From Candidatus Fusicatenibacter intestinigallinarum (lineage in GTDB: Bacteria; Bacillota; Clostridia; Lachnospirales; Lachnospiraceae), in the NCBI GenBank assembly GCA_019119555.1, contig DWWU01000044.1, positions 16,898-80,897 of the forward strand: a stretch of 64,000 bases of DNA, given 5' to 3'. Shown in pieces: positions 27,514 through 35,675 of the stretch. Under the pieces are notes generated by a model. That model had not been told where the DNA came from. It saw nothing but the letters and a program-made list of their open reading frames with translations, and made no database searches. Numbering within the stretch: position 1 is the first letter of the stretch; each line of letters starts with the position of its first letter. Both the position numbers and the translations under genes were made by a program.

Positions 27514-27906
27514 TTATTTCGTCTGCTCCATATCCACACCTGCGATTGCAACATTTACATCCGACACTTCCAGTCCTGTCATGTTCTCGATCGCAGCTTT
27601 TACTTTTTCCTGCACCGTCTGGCTGGTTTCCGGAATTCCATACCCGTATTTGATATTCAGGGCAAGATCCACGCAGACAACACCTTCCAGCACATCAACC
27701 TTCACGCCTTTGGAAAGATTTTTCATTCCCAGCTTGCCCACCAGCTCGTTGGTAATATTTCCCGCCATGGAGGCTACGCCTTCCACTTCTGTAGCGGCAA
27801 GGCCGGCGATAATCGCTACTACTTCGTCGGCAATCTGAACGGTTCCGATTCCCTCATCATCATAGATCGTATAAGCGTCTCTCTTTTGGTTCTTTGTATC
27901 TGCCAT
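27514..27906 (-). CDS. Asp23/Gls24 family envelope stress protein
   Basis: A 130-residue Asp23/Gls24 (YqhY-type) protein, a small family linked to cell-envelope stress and, in Bacillus, to acetyl-CoA carboxylase regulation. The signature parts are GTVQIADEVVAIIAGLAATEVEGVA near the N-terminus and the C-terminal VNVAIAGVDM. GGAGG precedes the ATG. It follows sdaAA by 32 nt but has an extended -10 promoter at the sdaAA end and its own terminator, so it may be expressed separately. Confidence 0.92.
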   Translation of the reverse strand: MADTKNQKRDAYTIYDDEGIGTVQIADEVVAIIAGLAATEVEGVASMAGNITNELVGKLGMKNLSKGVKVDVLEGVVCVDLALNIKYGYGIPETSQTVQEKVKAAIENMTGLEVSDVNVAIAGVDMEQTK

Positions 27907-27937
27907 TTCGAAACCTCCTTCGGCTAAACTTTCTATT

Positions 27938-27946
27938 ATTATACCA
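27938..27946 (-). promoter_or_regulatory. Probable extended -10 promoter of asp23
   Basis: Minus strand: TGGTATAAT, with TATAAT at 27938-27943 covering the sdaAA stop codon. No good -35 box was seen. Confidence 0.5.
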
Positions 27947-28814
27947 AACCTTCCACAAAAATAAAAGCGTTTTTTGCATCCGGAGTCGCCGCCAGACCGC
28001 CTTCTCCGGTCTCCTTCAGAGACGGATGCATCTGTTCCCCGACCTCGCGCATCGCGTCGATCACCTGATCCGGAGAGATCCGGCTCTCGATCCCTGCCAG
28101 GGACATATCAGCGGCTGACAGAGCGTTCACGGCTCCGATCACATTCCGTTTCACACATGGGACTTCCACCAGTCCGCCCACCGGATCGCAGACAAGACCG
28201 AGCAGATTTTTCAGCGCCATAGCGGCCGCATGGGAGATCTGTCTTTCCCCGCCGCCGCGGAGGGATACCAGAGCGCCTGCGGCCATCGCGCTGGCAGACC
28301 CGATCTCTGCCTGACAGCCGCCCAGAGCCCCGGCGATAAAGGCGCGGCTTGCAATCACCTGACCAATGCCTGCCGCCACGTAGAGAGCATCCACAATTTC
28401 CCTGTCCGAAACACTGTATTCCTTCTGGTAGTTGACCAGCACTGCCGGAAGCACGCCGCAGGCTCCTGCCGTCGGCGCTGCGACGATTCTCTTCATGCAG
28501 GCGTTGGATTCTCCCATCTCCAGCGCGGAGGCGATCACTTTTCCCGTAAATTCGCCGCTCAGAGGCTTCTCATGCTCCAGATAACTCCGCATCCTGTTTC
28601 CAGCGCCTCCCACCAGCCCGCTGCGGGAACGAAGCGACGGATCATATCCGGCAGCCGCTTCCTTCATTGCTTTCCAGAGATCTCCCATTGCGGCAAGAGA
28701 TTCCTCCCGGCCCACACCTCTCTCGTTCAGGTCGTCCAGCAGCACTGCCTCCTGAAAGGAAATCTGTTCTTCCCGGCAGCGGTTCTCTATTTCCTCCAGT
28801 GATTTATAGGCCAT
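27939..28814 (-). CDS. sdaAA: L-serine dehydratase, iron-sulfur-dependent, alpha subunit
   Basis: Catalytic subunit that converts L-serine to pyruvate and ammonia using a [4Fe-4S] cluster. The 291-residue protein has cysteines in PTAGACGVLP, LGGCQAEIGSA and GLVCDPVGG, the cluster-binding pattern of the family, with glycine-rich loops around them. It overlaps the end of sdaAB by 11 nt, so the two subunits are co-translated. The split alpha/beta form is the usual one in Firmicutes. Confidence 0.95.
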   Translation of the reverse strand: MAYKSLEEIENRCREEQISFQEAVLLDDLNERGVGREESLAAMGDLWKAMKEAAAGYDPSLRSRSGLVGGAGNRMRSYLEHEKPLSGEFTGKVIASALEMGESNACMKRIVAAPTAGACGVLPAVLVNYQKEYSVSDREIVDALYVAAGIGQVIASRAFIAGALGGCQAEIGSASAMAAGALVSLRGGGERQISHAAAMALKNLLGLVCDPVGGLVEVPCVKRNVIGAVNALSAADMSLAGIESRISPDQVIDAMREVGEQMHPSLKETGEGGLAATPDAKNAFIFVEGLV

Positions 28815-29487
28815 TTTTTTCTTCTCCTTTTGCTGCGTTGATATAAGTTACTTTCTTGATTCCCTCCTGCTGTTTCAGCCATTCCAGCATCTGTTCCGGA
28901 ATTTCCTTGTCCGCCTCGATCACCATGACGGCAATTCCGCCCCTCCGGTCACGGTACAGAGACATATTCGCAATATTGATATTGCTCTCAAACAGCATGG
29001 AGGTGACTTTCGCCACATGCCCCGGCTGATCAATGTTATGGACAATCAGCGTCGGCATCTCACAGGTACAGTTTACTTCAATCCCATCCAGCCGGTTGAT
29101 CATGATCCTTCCGCCGCCAAGAGAGCTCGCCTGCACTTCCAGTTTTCTTCCGGAAACCCCTTCCACCTTCAGCACCGCGGTGTTCGGATGGGCGCCGGAA
29201 AGGCTGATCTCACCGATCTGGAATTTCATCTTTTCCCGCTCCGCCTGGGCGAAGCTGTCAGGAATCCGGATATCGTCCGGCTCCATGCCGAGCAGCCCCG
29301 CCACCAGAGCGCGGTCGGTTCCGTGGCCCTTTCCGGTCGCCGCAAAAGAACCGTACATCCCGATCCGGGCCGTTTTTACCTTTTCTCCCAGCAGTCTCCT
29401 CGTCACAAGACCGATCCGCACGGCGCCGGCTGTGTGAGAGCTGGAAGGGCCTACCATCACAGGTCCAAGTATATCAAAAATGTTCAT
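28804..29487 (-). CDS. sdaAB: L-serine dehydratase, iron-sulfur-dependent, beta subunit
   Basis: Beta subunit of the Fe-S serine dehydratase, 227 residues. The N-terminal part has GPVMVGPSSSHTAGAVRIG and a C-terminal ACT domain (about residues 150-220, TLIVHNIDQPGHVAKV), expected to bind serine. The ATG at 29487 is preceded by AAGGGAAG; an in-frame ATG six codons upstream is weaker. It follows prfC by 48 nt. Confidence 0.95.
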   Translation of the reverse strand: MNIFDILGPVMVGPSSSHTAGAVRIGLVTRRLLGEKVKTARIGMYGSFAATGKGHGTDRALVAGLLGMEPDDIRIPDSFAQAEREKMKFQIGEISLSGAHPNTAVLKVEGVSGRKLEVQASSLGGGRIMINRLDGIEVNCTCEMPTLIVHNIDQPGHVAKVTSMLFESNINIANMSLYRDRRGGIAVMVIEADKEIPEQMLEWLKQQEGIKKVTYINAAKGEEKNGL

Positions 29488-29535
29488 CTGTGCTTCCCTT
29501 TTCATTCATTTCCGCCTGACTTTTGACTTACAGAC

Positions 29536-31128
29536 TTAATTTCTGCTGAATTCCTCCAGCTTCACATCCGGATTCCGCTCTTCCACCATGCCGACACTCC
29601 ACGGATTCACAAACAGCAGCAGCGGATTTCCTTTCAGATCCATAACCTTCTTCATGTCAGAGGTTCCGGCGATCCGGTCCACATCCACTTCCTCTTTGTT
29701 TGCGATCCACCGGATATGTTCATAGGGAAGATTTTCCAGACGGATGTCCACATTGTACTCGTTTTCCAGACGGTATTTCAGTACGTCGAACTGCAGAACT
29801 CCCACGACGCCGACGATGATCTCTTCCATACCGCCCTTGTATTCCTGGAAAATCTGAATCGCGCCTTCCTGGGCGATCTGATTGATTCCCTTGACAAACT
29901 GTTTTCTCTTCATGGAATCCAGCAGACGCACTCTCGCAAAGTGCTCCGGCGCGAAAGTGGGAATTCCCTCATAGGCAAACTTTTTGCCCGGCGTACAGAC
30001 CGTATCTCCGATGGAAAAGATTCCCGGGTCGAATACTCCGATAATATCTCCGGCAAACGCTTCATCCACCACATGGCGGTCGCTGGCCATCATCTGCTGC
30101 GGCTGGGAAAGACGCATTTTCTTGTTTCCCTGCACATGGTAGACTTCCATACCTGCATCAAATCTTCCGGAGCAGATACGCATAAACGCAATACGGTCTC
30201 TGTGCGCTTTATTCATATTTGCCTGGATCTTAAAGACGAATGCGGAGAAGTCTTCCTTCATGGGATCGATGATTCCGCAGTCTGCCTTTCTCGGGAGCGG
30301 TGAAGTGGTCATCGTGAGGAAATGGCGAAGAAAGGTTTCCACACCGAAATTGGTCAGCGCTGAACCGAAAAATACCGGCGACAGTTCTCCTTTGCTGACC
30401 AGTTCCTGGTCGAACTCAGCGCTGGCTCCGTCCAGAAGCTCGATCTCCTCCAGCAGCTGCTCTTTCTGATCCTCGTCCACAACATCCAGAAGATGCGGGT
30501 CTTCCAGGTCGATCTCCTCCTCGATTCCTTCTTTTGTTCCCTTCATAGTATCTGAAAAGGTCAGAACCTTATTCGTGTTCCGGTCGTATACTCCGCGGAA
30601 TTTCTTTCCGGAGCCGATGGGCCAGTTGATCGGACAGGTGGCAATGCCCAGTTCCTTTTCGATCTCATCCAGAAGGTCAAACGTATCGTTGGCGTCGCGG
30701 TCCATCTTGTTGATAAAGGTAAAAATCGGGATATGGCGCATCACGCAGACCTTGAACAGCTTTCTCGTCTGCGCCTCCACACCTTTGGAGCCGTCGATCA
30801 CCATCACGGCGGAGTCCGCCGCCATCAGGGTCCGGTAGGTGTCCTCTGAGAAGTCCTGATGTCCCGGGGTGTCCAGAATATTGATACAGTACCCGTCGTA
30901 ATTAAACTGGAGAACGGAGGACGTCACGGAAATTCCTCTTTCTTTCTCGATCTCCATCCAGTCGGATACTGCATGGCGGGCCGTCGCCTTTCCCTTTACA
31001 GAGCCGGCCAGATTGATCGCACCTCCATACAGAAGAAACTTTTCGGTCAGCGTCGTTTTTCCGGCGTCGGGGTGCGAGATGATCGCAAAGATCCGGCGTT
31101 TTTCTATTTCTTTCGTGTAATCAGCCAC
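29536..31128 (-). CDS. prfC: Peptide chain release factor 3
   Basis: GTPase that recycles RF1/RF2 from the ribosome after peptide release. The 530-residue protein has G1 HPDAGKTTLTEK, the G3 motif LDTPGHQDFSEDTYR and G4 FINKMDRD, then the RF3-specific C-terminal domain. The start is GTG at 31128 with AAGGAG 9 nt upstream. A TTGACA/TAAAAT promoter lies about 110 nt upstream, and a terminator-like hairpin with a T-tract lies between them, suggesting possible attenuation. Confidence 0.96.
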   Translation of the reverse strand: MADYTKEIEKRRIFAIISHPDAGKTTLTEKFLLYGGAINLAGSVKGKATARHAVSDWMEIEKERGISVTSSVLQFNYDGYCINILDTPGHQDFSEDTYRTLMAADSAVMVIDGSKGVEAQTRKLFKVCVMRHIPIFTFINKMDRDANDTFDLLDEIEKELGIATCPINWPIGSGKKFRGVYDRNTNKVLTFSDTMKGTKEGIEEEIDLEDPHLLDVVDEDQKEQLLEEIELLDGASAEFDQELVSKGELSPVFFGSALTNFGVETFLRHFLTMTTSPLPRKADCGIIDPMKEDFSAFVFKIQANMNKAHRDRIAFMRICSGRFDAGMEVYHVQGNKKMRLSQPQQMMASDRHVVDEAFAGDIIGVFDPGIFSIGDTVCTPGKKFAYEGIPTFAPEHFARVRLLDSMKRKQFVKGINQIAQEGAIQIFQEYKGGMEEIIVGVVGVLQFDVLKYRLENEYNVDIRLENLPYEHIRWIANKEEVDVDRIAGTSDMKKVMDLKGNPLLLFVNPWSVGMVEERNPDVKLEEFSRN

Positions 31129-31169
31129 AGATTTTCTCTCCTTATGATTTCCGTTTTTTGCACACGCAG

Positions 31170-31210
31170 AAAAAGCTGACGGCCGGTGATTTTGCCGGGC
31201 GGCGGCTTTT
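31170..31210 (-). promoter_or_regulatory. Terminator-like hairpin in the prfC leader
   Basis: Minus strand: AAAAGCCGCCGCCCGG pairs with CCGGCCGTCAGCTTTTT (13 of 16 positions by eye) and ends in a T-tract, between the promoter and the start codon. Candidate attenuator. Confidence 0.5.
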
Positions 31211-31239
31211 CTTTGGGTGGTGTGATATGTTTCTGGTAC

Positions 31240-31269
31240 ATTTTAGTATATCTCGGGCGGAACTGTCAA
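31240..31269 (-). promoter_or_regulatory. prfC promoter
   Basis: Minus strand: TTGACA (31264-31269), 18-nt spacer, TAAAAT (31240-31245). The long palindrome begins 13 nt upstream of the -35 box. Confidence 0.6.
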
Positions 31270-31281
31270 GGGTGGGGGGAC

Positions 31282-31525
31282 GAAAACCGGCAGTCACAGG
31301 CCGTGCAGCCCGGTCGGGATATGGAATGCGTGCTCACTCCGACATCCGGACAAGCCAGGGGAAGGTGTTCGCCGTGCATCAGAGCGGGATTCCGGTTTTC
31401 ACCGGCGTTTTGTGTTCTTCGCTCTGTGCCCGGCGGACGCCTTCCCCTGGCCTGTCCGTCTGTAGTCGCAAGCACTGCATTTCCATATCCCATCCGGGCT
31501 GCACGGCCTGTAGCTGCCGGTTTTC
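31282..31525. repeat. 244-bp imperfect palindrome
   Basis: Two arms of about 120 nt, 31282-31396 and 31405-31525, are inverted copies: GAAAACCGGCAG against CTGCCGGTTTTC at the ends, then CAGGCCGTGCAGCCCGG, GGGATATGGA, CCAGGGGAAGG and CAGAGCG each with a matching complement. The tip is a small hairpin CCGG-TTTTCA-CCGG. No credible gene is inside. It occupies most of the gene-free stretch 31270-31614. Confidence 0.85.
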
Positions 31526-31614
31526 TGGGGATGGAGGGCGGGAGGGTGATCGTCCGTGAGTTCTTTTAGTTTCTTTTAAATTTTAATCTTTTTTCTGTTT
31601 TCCCTCTGTTGCTT

Positions 31615-31749
31615 CGTTACAGTTCAGCCAGGTCTGTGCATTCACTGCACAGACCGTATGAAAACGCAGAGCCTGCGGGCATCCGGCCCATCGCGAAGCG
31701 ATTTTCAATGGCCGGATGCCGTAACCGTTCAGCTGGCTGAACTGTTACG
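31615..31749 (+). repeat. Family A repeat, full copy A5 (135 bp)
   Basis: Starts CGTTACAGTTCAGCCAG and ends CTGGCTGAACTGTTACG (inverted ends, one mismatch). Inside: hairpin GTCTGTGCA/TGCACAGAC, then hairpin GGCATCCGGCC/GGCCGGATGCC, then the terminal palindrome. Flanked by TTGCTT on both sides (31609-31614, 31750-31755), a possible target duplication. Its right end supplies the stop codon of the small gene at 31745-31972. Confidence 0.92.
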
Positions 31750-31972
31750 TTGCTTTTTTGCCGGGTGTTTCCGTTTTGGCCATGTAGGGGAACAGGTCCT
31801 GGTACATTTCGATCTGTGCTTCGGATTCCGGCAGGGAGGGGATCAGGCCGGTGCAGTCCTGGGCGGAGCAGGCGAATCCGGTATCTTCTCCAATGTTATA
31901 GGGGTCTTCTGCGGATTGTCTGTTTCCGGTTTTTTCTGTGGTTTTCGGGTTCTCTGAATTGTGATTTTTCAT
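31745..31972 (-). CDS. Small conserved-looking protein of unknown function
   Basis: A 75-residue protein with a convincing start: GAGGAG lies 6 nt before the ATG at 31972. No domain is recognised. It is hydrophilic, with one Cys pair in ACSAQDCTGLIP followed by an acidic stretch and the motif YQDLFPYM near the C-terminus, a pattern that looks functional rather than random. There is no signal peptide or membrane segment. The final codons and TAA stop lie at the junction with repeat A5, so the original C-terminus may have been different. It is divergent from the radical SAM gene. Confidence 0.6.
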   Translation of the reverse strand: MKNHNSENPKTTEKTGNRQSAEDPYNIGEDTGFACSAQDCTGLIPSLPESEAQIEMYQDLFPYMAKTETPGKKAT

Positions 31973-32154
31973 CTTTCTCCTCTTTCCTGATGTACTTGCC
32001 GCATCCTGTTTTTCTTTTCTGACATATGCTTGTCCGCGCATATCAGAAATACCCGGCGCAGCCCGCTGCGCCTTCGCTTTTCCAACGGCATTCTCGAAAA
32101 AAATAGTTTCCCGGATTGCTATAGCTTTTCCAGATTTCGCAGAATTATCCCTGC

Positions 32155-32183
32155 TTGTAAAAAAACACCGGATGATTTATACT
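32155..32183 (+). promoter_or_regulatory. Promoter of the radical SAM-DUF4364 pair
   Basis: TTGTAA (32155-32160), 17-nt spacer, TATACT (32178-32183). The 277-bp gap 31973-32249 also holds a small GGCGCAGC/GCTGCGCC hairpin near 32055-32072. Confidence 0.55.
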
Positions 32184-32249
32184 GAAGAGGACTGAACCGC
32201 TCCCGAACGGGTGGGGCAGGCGAAAGATTTTCTTTGAAAGGAACTGTTT

Positions 32250-33272
32250 ATGCATCTGCCTTCGGAATGGCTGGGGAAACCGTATTATTCCCTGGACGCG
32301 TACTTGAAAAAAGAATTTGGAGAGAAAGTATATAAACTTTCTCTGGACGGCGGGATGACCTGCCCGAACCGGGATGGAACCTGCGGAACCCGCGGCTGTA
32401 TTTTCTGCAGCGAGGGTGGTTCCGGAGATTTTGCCGGCGACCGGCGGCTTTCGATTACGGAACAAATGCAGACGCAGAAAGCTATGCTGCAGGGAAAGCG
32501 TCCGGTTCGAAAATACATCGCATATTTCCAGGCTTATACGAATACCTATGCTCCTGTGGATATGCTGGAATCGTTGTTTTCGGAGGCACTGTCGGATCCG
32601 GAGGTTGTCATTCTGTCTGTTGCGACGCGGCCGGACTGTCTGGGCGCCGATGTGCTGGAACTTCTGGAACGGCTGAATCGCCAGAAACCGGTCTGGGTCG
32701 AACTGGGGCTTCAGACGATCCATGCATCCACCGCCGCTTATATCCGGCGCGGATACCCTCTTTCCTGTTTTGAGACGGCTCTGGAGGAACTGCACCGGCG
32801 GGGGATTCCGGTCATTGTCCACACGATTCTCGGACTTCCTTTTGAATCGGAGGAAATGGTGCTGGATACCATGCGCTATCTGAACCGCATGCCCGTCAGC
32901 GGAATCAAGCTTCAGCTTCTTCACGTTCTGAAGCATACGGATCTCGCGGCAGAATACCGGAAAGGAAGCTTTCAGGTGCTGGACCGGGACGCCTATCTTA
33001 CACTGGTGATGCGCTGTCTTGCACAGCTGCGCCCGAACCTTGTCATCCACCGTCTTACCGGAGACGGACCGAAAGATCTGCTGATCGCTCCTCTGTGGAG
33101 TCAGGCCAAGCGCTCTGTCCTCAATGATCTGCACCGCAGACTGAAGGAAGAACAGATCTGGCAGGGAAAAGAACTGGGATTTGTTCCGGACGCCCATGTT
33201 TCCGGCGCTCTCATGCAGCCATCGCAGGAACTGCGCAGATTTGACAGACTTCCAGACATGGCTGAACTGTAA
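32250..33272 (+). CDS. Radical SAM protein, TIGR01212 (YhcC-like) family
   Basis: Radical S-adenosylmethionine enzyme of the Elp3-related TIGR01212/YhcC family, 340 residues. The cluster-binding cysteines are in CPNRDGTCGTRGCIFC, preceded by KLSLDGGMTCP as in the family. The core has the conserved AYFQAYTNTYAP and ELGLQTIH motifs. The substrate is not established for this family. AAAGGAA precedes the ATG. It is followed after 36 nt by the DUF4364 gene, likely in one transcript. Confidence 0.9.
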   Translation: MHLPSEWLGKPYYSLDAYLKKEFGEKVYKLSLDGGMTCPNRDGTCGTRGCIFCSEGGSGDFAGDRRLSITEQMQTQKAMLQGKRPVRKYIAYFQAYTNTYAPVDMLESLFSEALSDPEVVILSVATRPDCLGADVLELLERLNRQKPVWVELGLQTIHASTAAYIRRGYPLSCFETALEELHRRGIPVIVHTILGLPFESEEMVLDTMRYLNRMPVSGIKLQLLHVLKHTDLAAEYRKGSFQVLDRDAYLTLVMRCLAQLRPNLVIHRLTGDGPKDLLIAPLWSQAKRSVLNDLHRRLKEEQIWQGKELGFVPDAHVSGALMQPSQELRRFDRLPDMAEL

Positions 33273-33308
33273 CCAGATGTGTTCTGACAGAAAGGAAAGG
33301 TGAAACAT

Positions 33309-33827
33309 TTGATTGAATCTACATTTACTTTATACAAACTGATCATTCTCTATATGCTCCAGAAAGTGAATTTTCCGCTCACAAACGCACAGATCTCAGA
33401 TTTCATTCTCGACCGTGGATATACCAACTATTTCCACCTTCAGCAGGCGATCTCTGAAATGCTGGATACCCATCTGGTGGAAGTCGAGACGATCCGGAAT
33501 ACCTCCTACTATCAGATGACCGAGGAGGGACGTCACACGCTGGAATTTTTCGGAAAGGAAATATCCAGTGAAATCCGGGACGACATCGATCAGTATCTGA
33601 AGGAGCATTCCTACGAACTGCGGAATGAAGTGTCCACAATCGCTGATTATTACAAAAACACCCGGCAGGAGTATGAGGTGCGCTGTCAGGTTCGTGAACA
33701 GAACAGCAGCCTGATTGACCTGACGCTCACCGTACCCTCCGAGAAGGCCGCCAACGCGATCTGCAACAACTGGAAATCGAAAAGTCAGGCTGTATACTCT
33801 TTTCTGATGAAAACTCTGGCGGAATAG
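33309..33827 (+). CDS. DUF4364 family protein
   Basis: A 172-residue protein of the DUF4364 family, common in Clostridia and of unknown function. The N-terminal 80 residues (STFTLYKLIILYMLQKV, then LTNAQISDFIL) look like a winged-helix transcription-factor fold, so a regulatory role is plausible. The start is taken as TTG at 33309, with AAGGTG 6 nt upstream; an in-frame GTG at 33300 is too close to its GGAAAG. Ends at a bidirectional terminator shared with nagB. Confidence 0.88.
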   Translation: MIESTFTLYKLIILYMLQKVNFPLTNAQISDFILDRGYTNYFHLQQAISEMLDTHLVEVETIRNTSYYQMTEEGRHTLEFFGKEISSEIRDDIDQYLKEHSYELRNEVSTIADYYKNTRQEYEVRCQVREQNSSLIDLTLTVPSEKAANAICNNWKSKSQAVYSFLMKTLAE

Positions 33828-33867
33828 GCGCACCGGATTCTGTCGATCCTGCCGCTTCCACCCGTCG

Positions 33868-33933
33868 AAAAAGAGTATCCTGTAGCATGCAGGCCCGTTC
33901 TGAAATGCCTGCGCGTTACAGGATACTCTTTTT
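33868..33933. terminator. Bidirectional terminator between DUF4364 and nagB
   Basis: Long stem AAAAAGAGTATCCTGTA/TACAGGATACTCTTTTT with an internal GCAGGC/GCCTGC hairpin; A-tract and T-tract on opposite sides serve both convergent genes. Confidence 0.88.
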
Positions 33934-33953
33934 CACATAAGAGAAAACTCCCT

Positions 33954-34700
33954 TTACACACCAACAGATATTTTTCCGATCTCCGACAGCGCAGCCTCAT
34001 CCGCGATCAGCACAAAATCCGGATGGAACTGCAGAATCGATGCGGGTACCTGCGGCGTCACCGGACCGAAAAATGCCTTCCGGATAATCTCCGCCTTGTC
34101 TGCGCCGCTGACAATCATCAGAACTTTCGCCGCAGACATGATCGTCTGAATTCCCATCGTATACGCCTGCGTGGGGACTTCCTCCCGGCTGGAAAAGAAA
34201 CGGGCGTTGGCCTCAATGGTCATCTCGGCCAGATCCACACAGTGGGTCATTTTTGCAAACGTATCCGCCGGTTCGTTAAAACCGATATGGCCGTCGTGTC
34301 CGATTCCCAGAAGCTGCAGATCCGCCGGACCTGTTCTGCGCAGGATCTCATCGTAAGCGCCGCAGGCCTTTTCGCTGTCTTCCTCTGTTCCGTCCGGAAG
34401 AAAGGTGCGGGCCGGATCGATATTTACGTGAGAAAACAGGTTTTCCCTCATAAAATAGCGGTAACTCTGTGGATTTTCTCCGTCCAGTCCCTTATATTCA
34501 TCGAGATTCACCGTTGTAACCTGTGAAAAATCCAGATCACCATTTTCATAGCGGCGAATCAGATTGCGGTAGGTTCCCACCGGCGATGATCCTGTCGCCA
34601 GCCCCAGAACGCAGTCCGGTTTCATCGTCATAACCGCAGAAATAAGATTCGCTGCCTTTCTGCTCATATCTTCATAATCTCTTGTCCTGATTATCCTCAT
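33954..34700 (-). CDS. nagB: Glucosamine-6-phosphate deaminase
   Basis: Converts glucosamine 6-phosphate to fructose 6-phosphate and ammonia in amino-sugar catabolism. The 248-residue protein has LGLATGSSPVGTY, the active-site NLDEYKGL and the GIGHDGHIGFNEP motif of NagB. The ATG at 34700 has GAGGAG upstream. It starts 14 nt downstream of the RpiR-family gene, so the two form an operon, with the regulator probably responding to an amino-sugar phosphate. Confidence 0.95.
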   Translation of the reverse strand: MRIIRTRDYEDMSRKAANLISAVMTMKPDCVLGLATGSSPVGTYRNLIRRYENGDLDFSQVTTVNLDEYKGLDGENPQSYRYFMRENLFSHVNIDPARTFLPDGTEEDSEKACGAYDEILRRTGPADLQLLGIGHDGHIGFNEPADTFAKMTHCVDLAEMTIEANARFFSSREEVPTQAYTMGIQTIMSAAKVLMIVSGADKAEIIRKAFFGPVTPQVPASILQFHPDFVLIADEAALSEIGKISVGV

Positions 34701-34714
34701 AGCCCTTCTCCTCA

Positions 34715-35572
34715 TTAAAATATTTTTTCAACAACCGCGCGGGAAGCCTTCTCTCTTATGTTCCGGCATTCCTCATAATGTCTCGTGTAATACTCCTGAT
34801 ACAGCAGATCAATCAGATAAAGCTGACTGACCTTTGCCGAGACAGACCCTCCGTCCATCGGCCCCTCCGCAGCGCCGCAGAGCAGCGTCACATCGCTGTA
34901 AGCGGTCAGCGGAGATTTCTTAAAACGGGTAATGCACCCGACAGACGCGCCCTCCTGCTTTGCCGTCTTTGCCGTACAGATATTGTCTTTGGTGGCCCCC
35001 GAATAAGAAATCATAACGGCAAAATCCTCCTGCGTCATGGAAGACGCCGCGATCGCCTGCATGTGAGGATCTGTGATACAATATGCTTTTCCCGTAATAC
35101 TGGCAAACTTGTGGCAGGCCTCCTGGGCAATCAGAAGGCTATCTCCAATGCCGAAAAAGAACACTCTCTTTGCCTTCTCAATCCGTTCCAGAAACACCTC
35201 CAGATCTTCCTGCCTCAGCAGACAGTATGTCTCACGAAGCGCGCTCAGATGGGACTGCATGATTTTCTCTGCGGTTTCCTTCAGTGTGTCTCCCAGCATT
35301 TGATTGCTTTCCGGCGGGTTCTCCTTTTCCGGCGTTTCCGTCATTCCCAGAGAGAGCTGCATCTTAAACTCCTGATATCCCTGCATGTTCATACTCCGGC
35401 AGAATCTGTATACGCTGGTTTCCCCCACCTGACACGCATCCGCAAGATCTGTGATCGACATGAACAGGACAGGTCTGGGATTTCGCAGGACAAAGTCCGC
35501 CACTTTTTTCTCCGCCTTCGTCAGCGAATGGTATGTTTCTTCTATGCACTGTACGAAATGATTCTGCTCCAT
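34715..35572 (-). CDS. RpiR/MurR-family transcriptional regulator
   Basis: A 285-residue regulator with an N-terminal RpiR helix-turn-helix domain (residues 1-75, ITDLADACQVGETSVYRFCR) and a C-terminal SIS sugar-phosphate-binding domain (residues 120-250, VFFFGIGDSLLIAQ and MISYSGATKD). Upstream neighbour of nagB and probably its regulator, sensing glucosamine 6-phosphate, N-acetylmuramate 6-phosphate or a related ligand. The promoter overlaps an A/T-rich inverted repeat that could be its operator. Confidence 0.92.
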   Translation of the reverse strand: MEQNHFVQCIEETYHSLTKAEKKVADFVLRNPRPVLFMSITDLADACQVGETSVYRFCRSMNMQGYQEFKMQLSLGMTETPEKENPPESNQMLGDTLKETAEKIMQSHLSALRETYCLLRQEDLEVFLERIEKAKRVFFFGIGDSLLIAQEACHKFASITGKAYCITDPHMQAIAASSMTQEDFAVMISYSGATKDNICTAKTAKQEGASVGCITRFKKSPLTAYSDVTLLCGAAEGPMDGGSVSAKVSQLYLIDLLYQEYYTRHYEECRNIREKASRAVVEKIF

Positions 35573-35646
35573 TCTGTTCTCTCCCTTTCTGAGCCTTCCG
35601 CTCCGGGCTTTGCCCGCCCGTTCGATTTCTCTCTTGCTTCGATGAT

Positions 35647-35675
35647 ACTATATCACTTGTGAAAATTTTTTTCAA
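35647..35675 (-). promoter_or_regulatory. rpiR-nagB promoter
   Basis: Minus strand: TTGAAA (35670-35675), 17-nt spacer, TATAGT (35647-35652). Confidence 0.6.

Noticed and set aside
31158..31569. Two overlapping plus-strand frames across the long palindrome
   Set aside because: They are composed of inverted-repeat sequence, lack start signals and resemble no protein.
31609..31755. TTGCTT direct repeats flanking A5 as proof of transposition
   Set aside because: A10 and A11 show no comparable flanking duplication, so the A5 case may be chance; reported only as possible.
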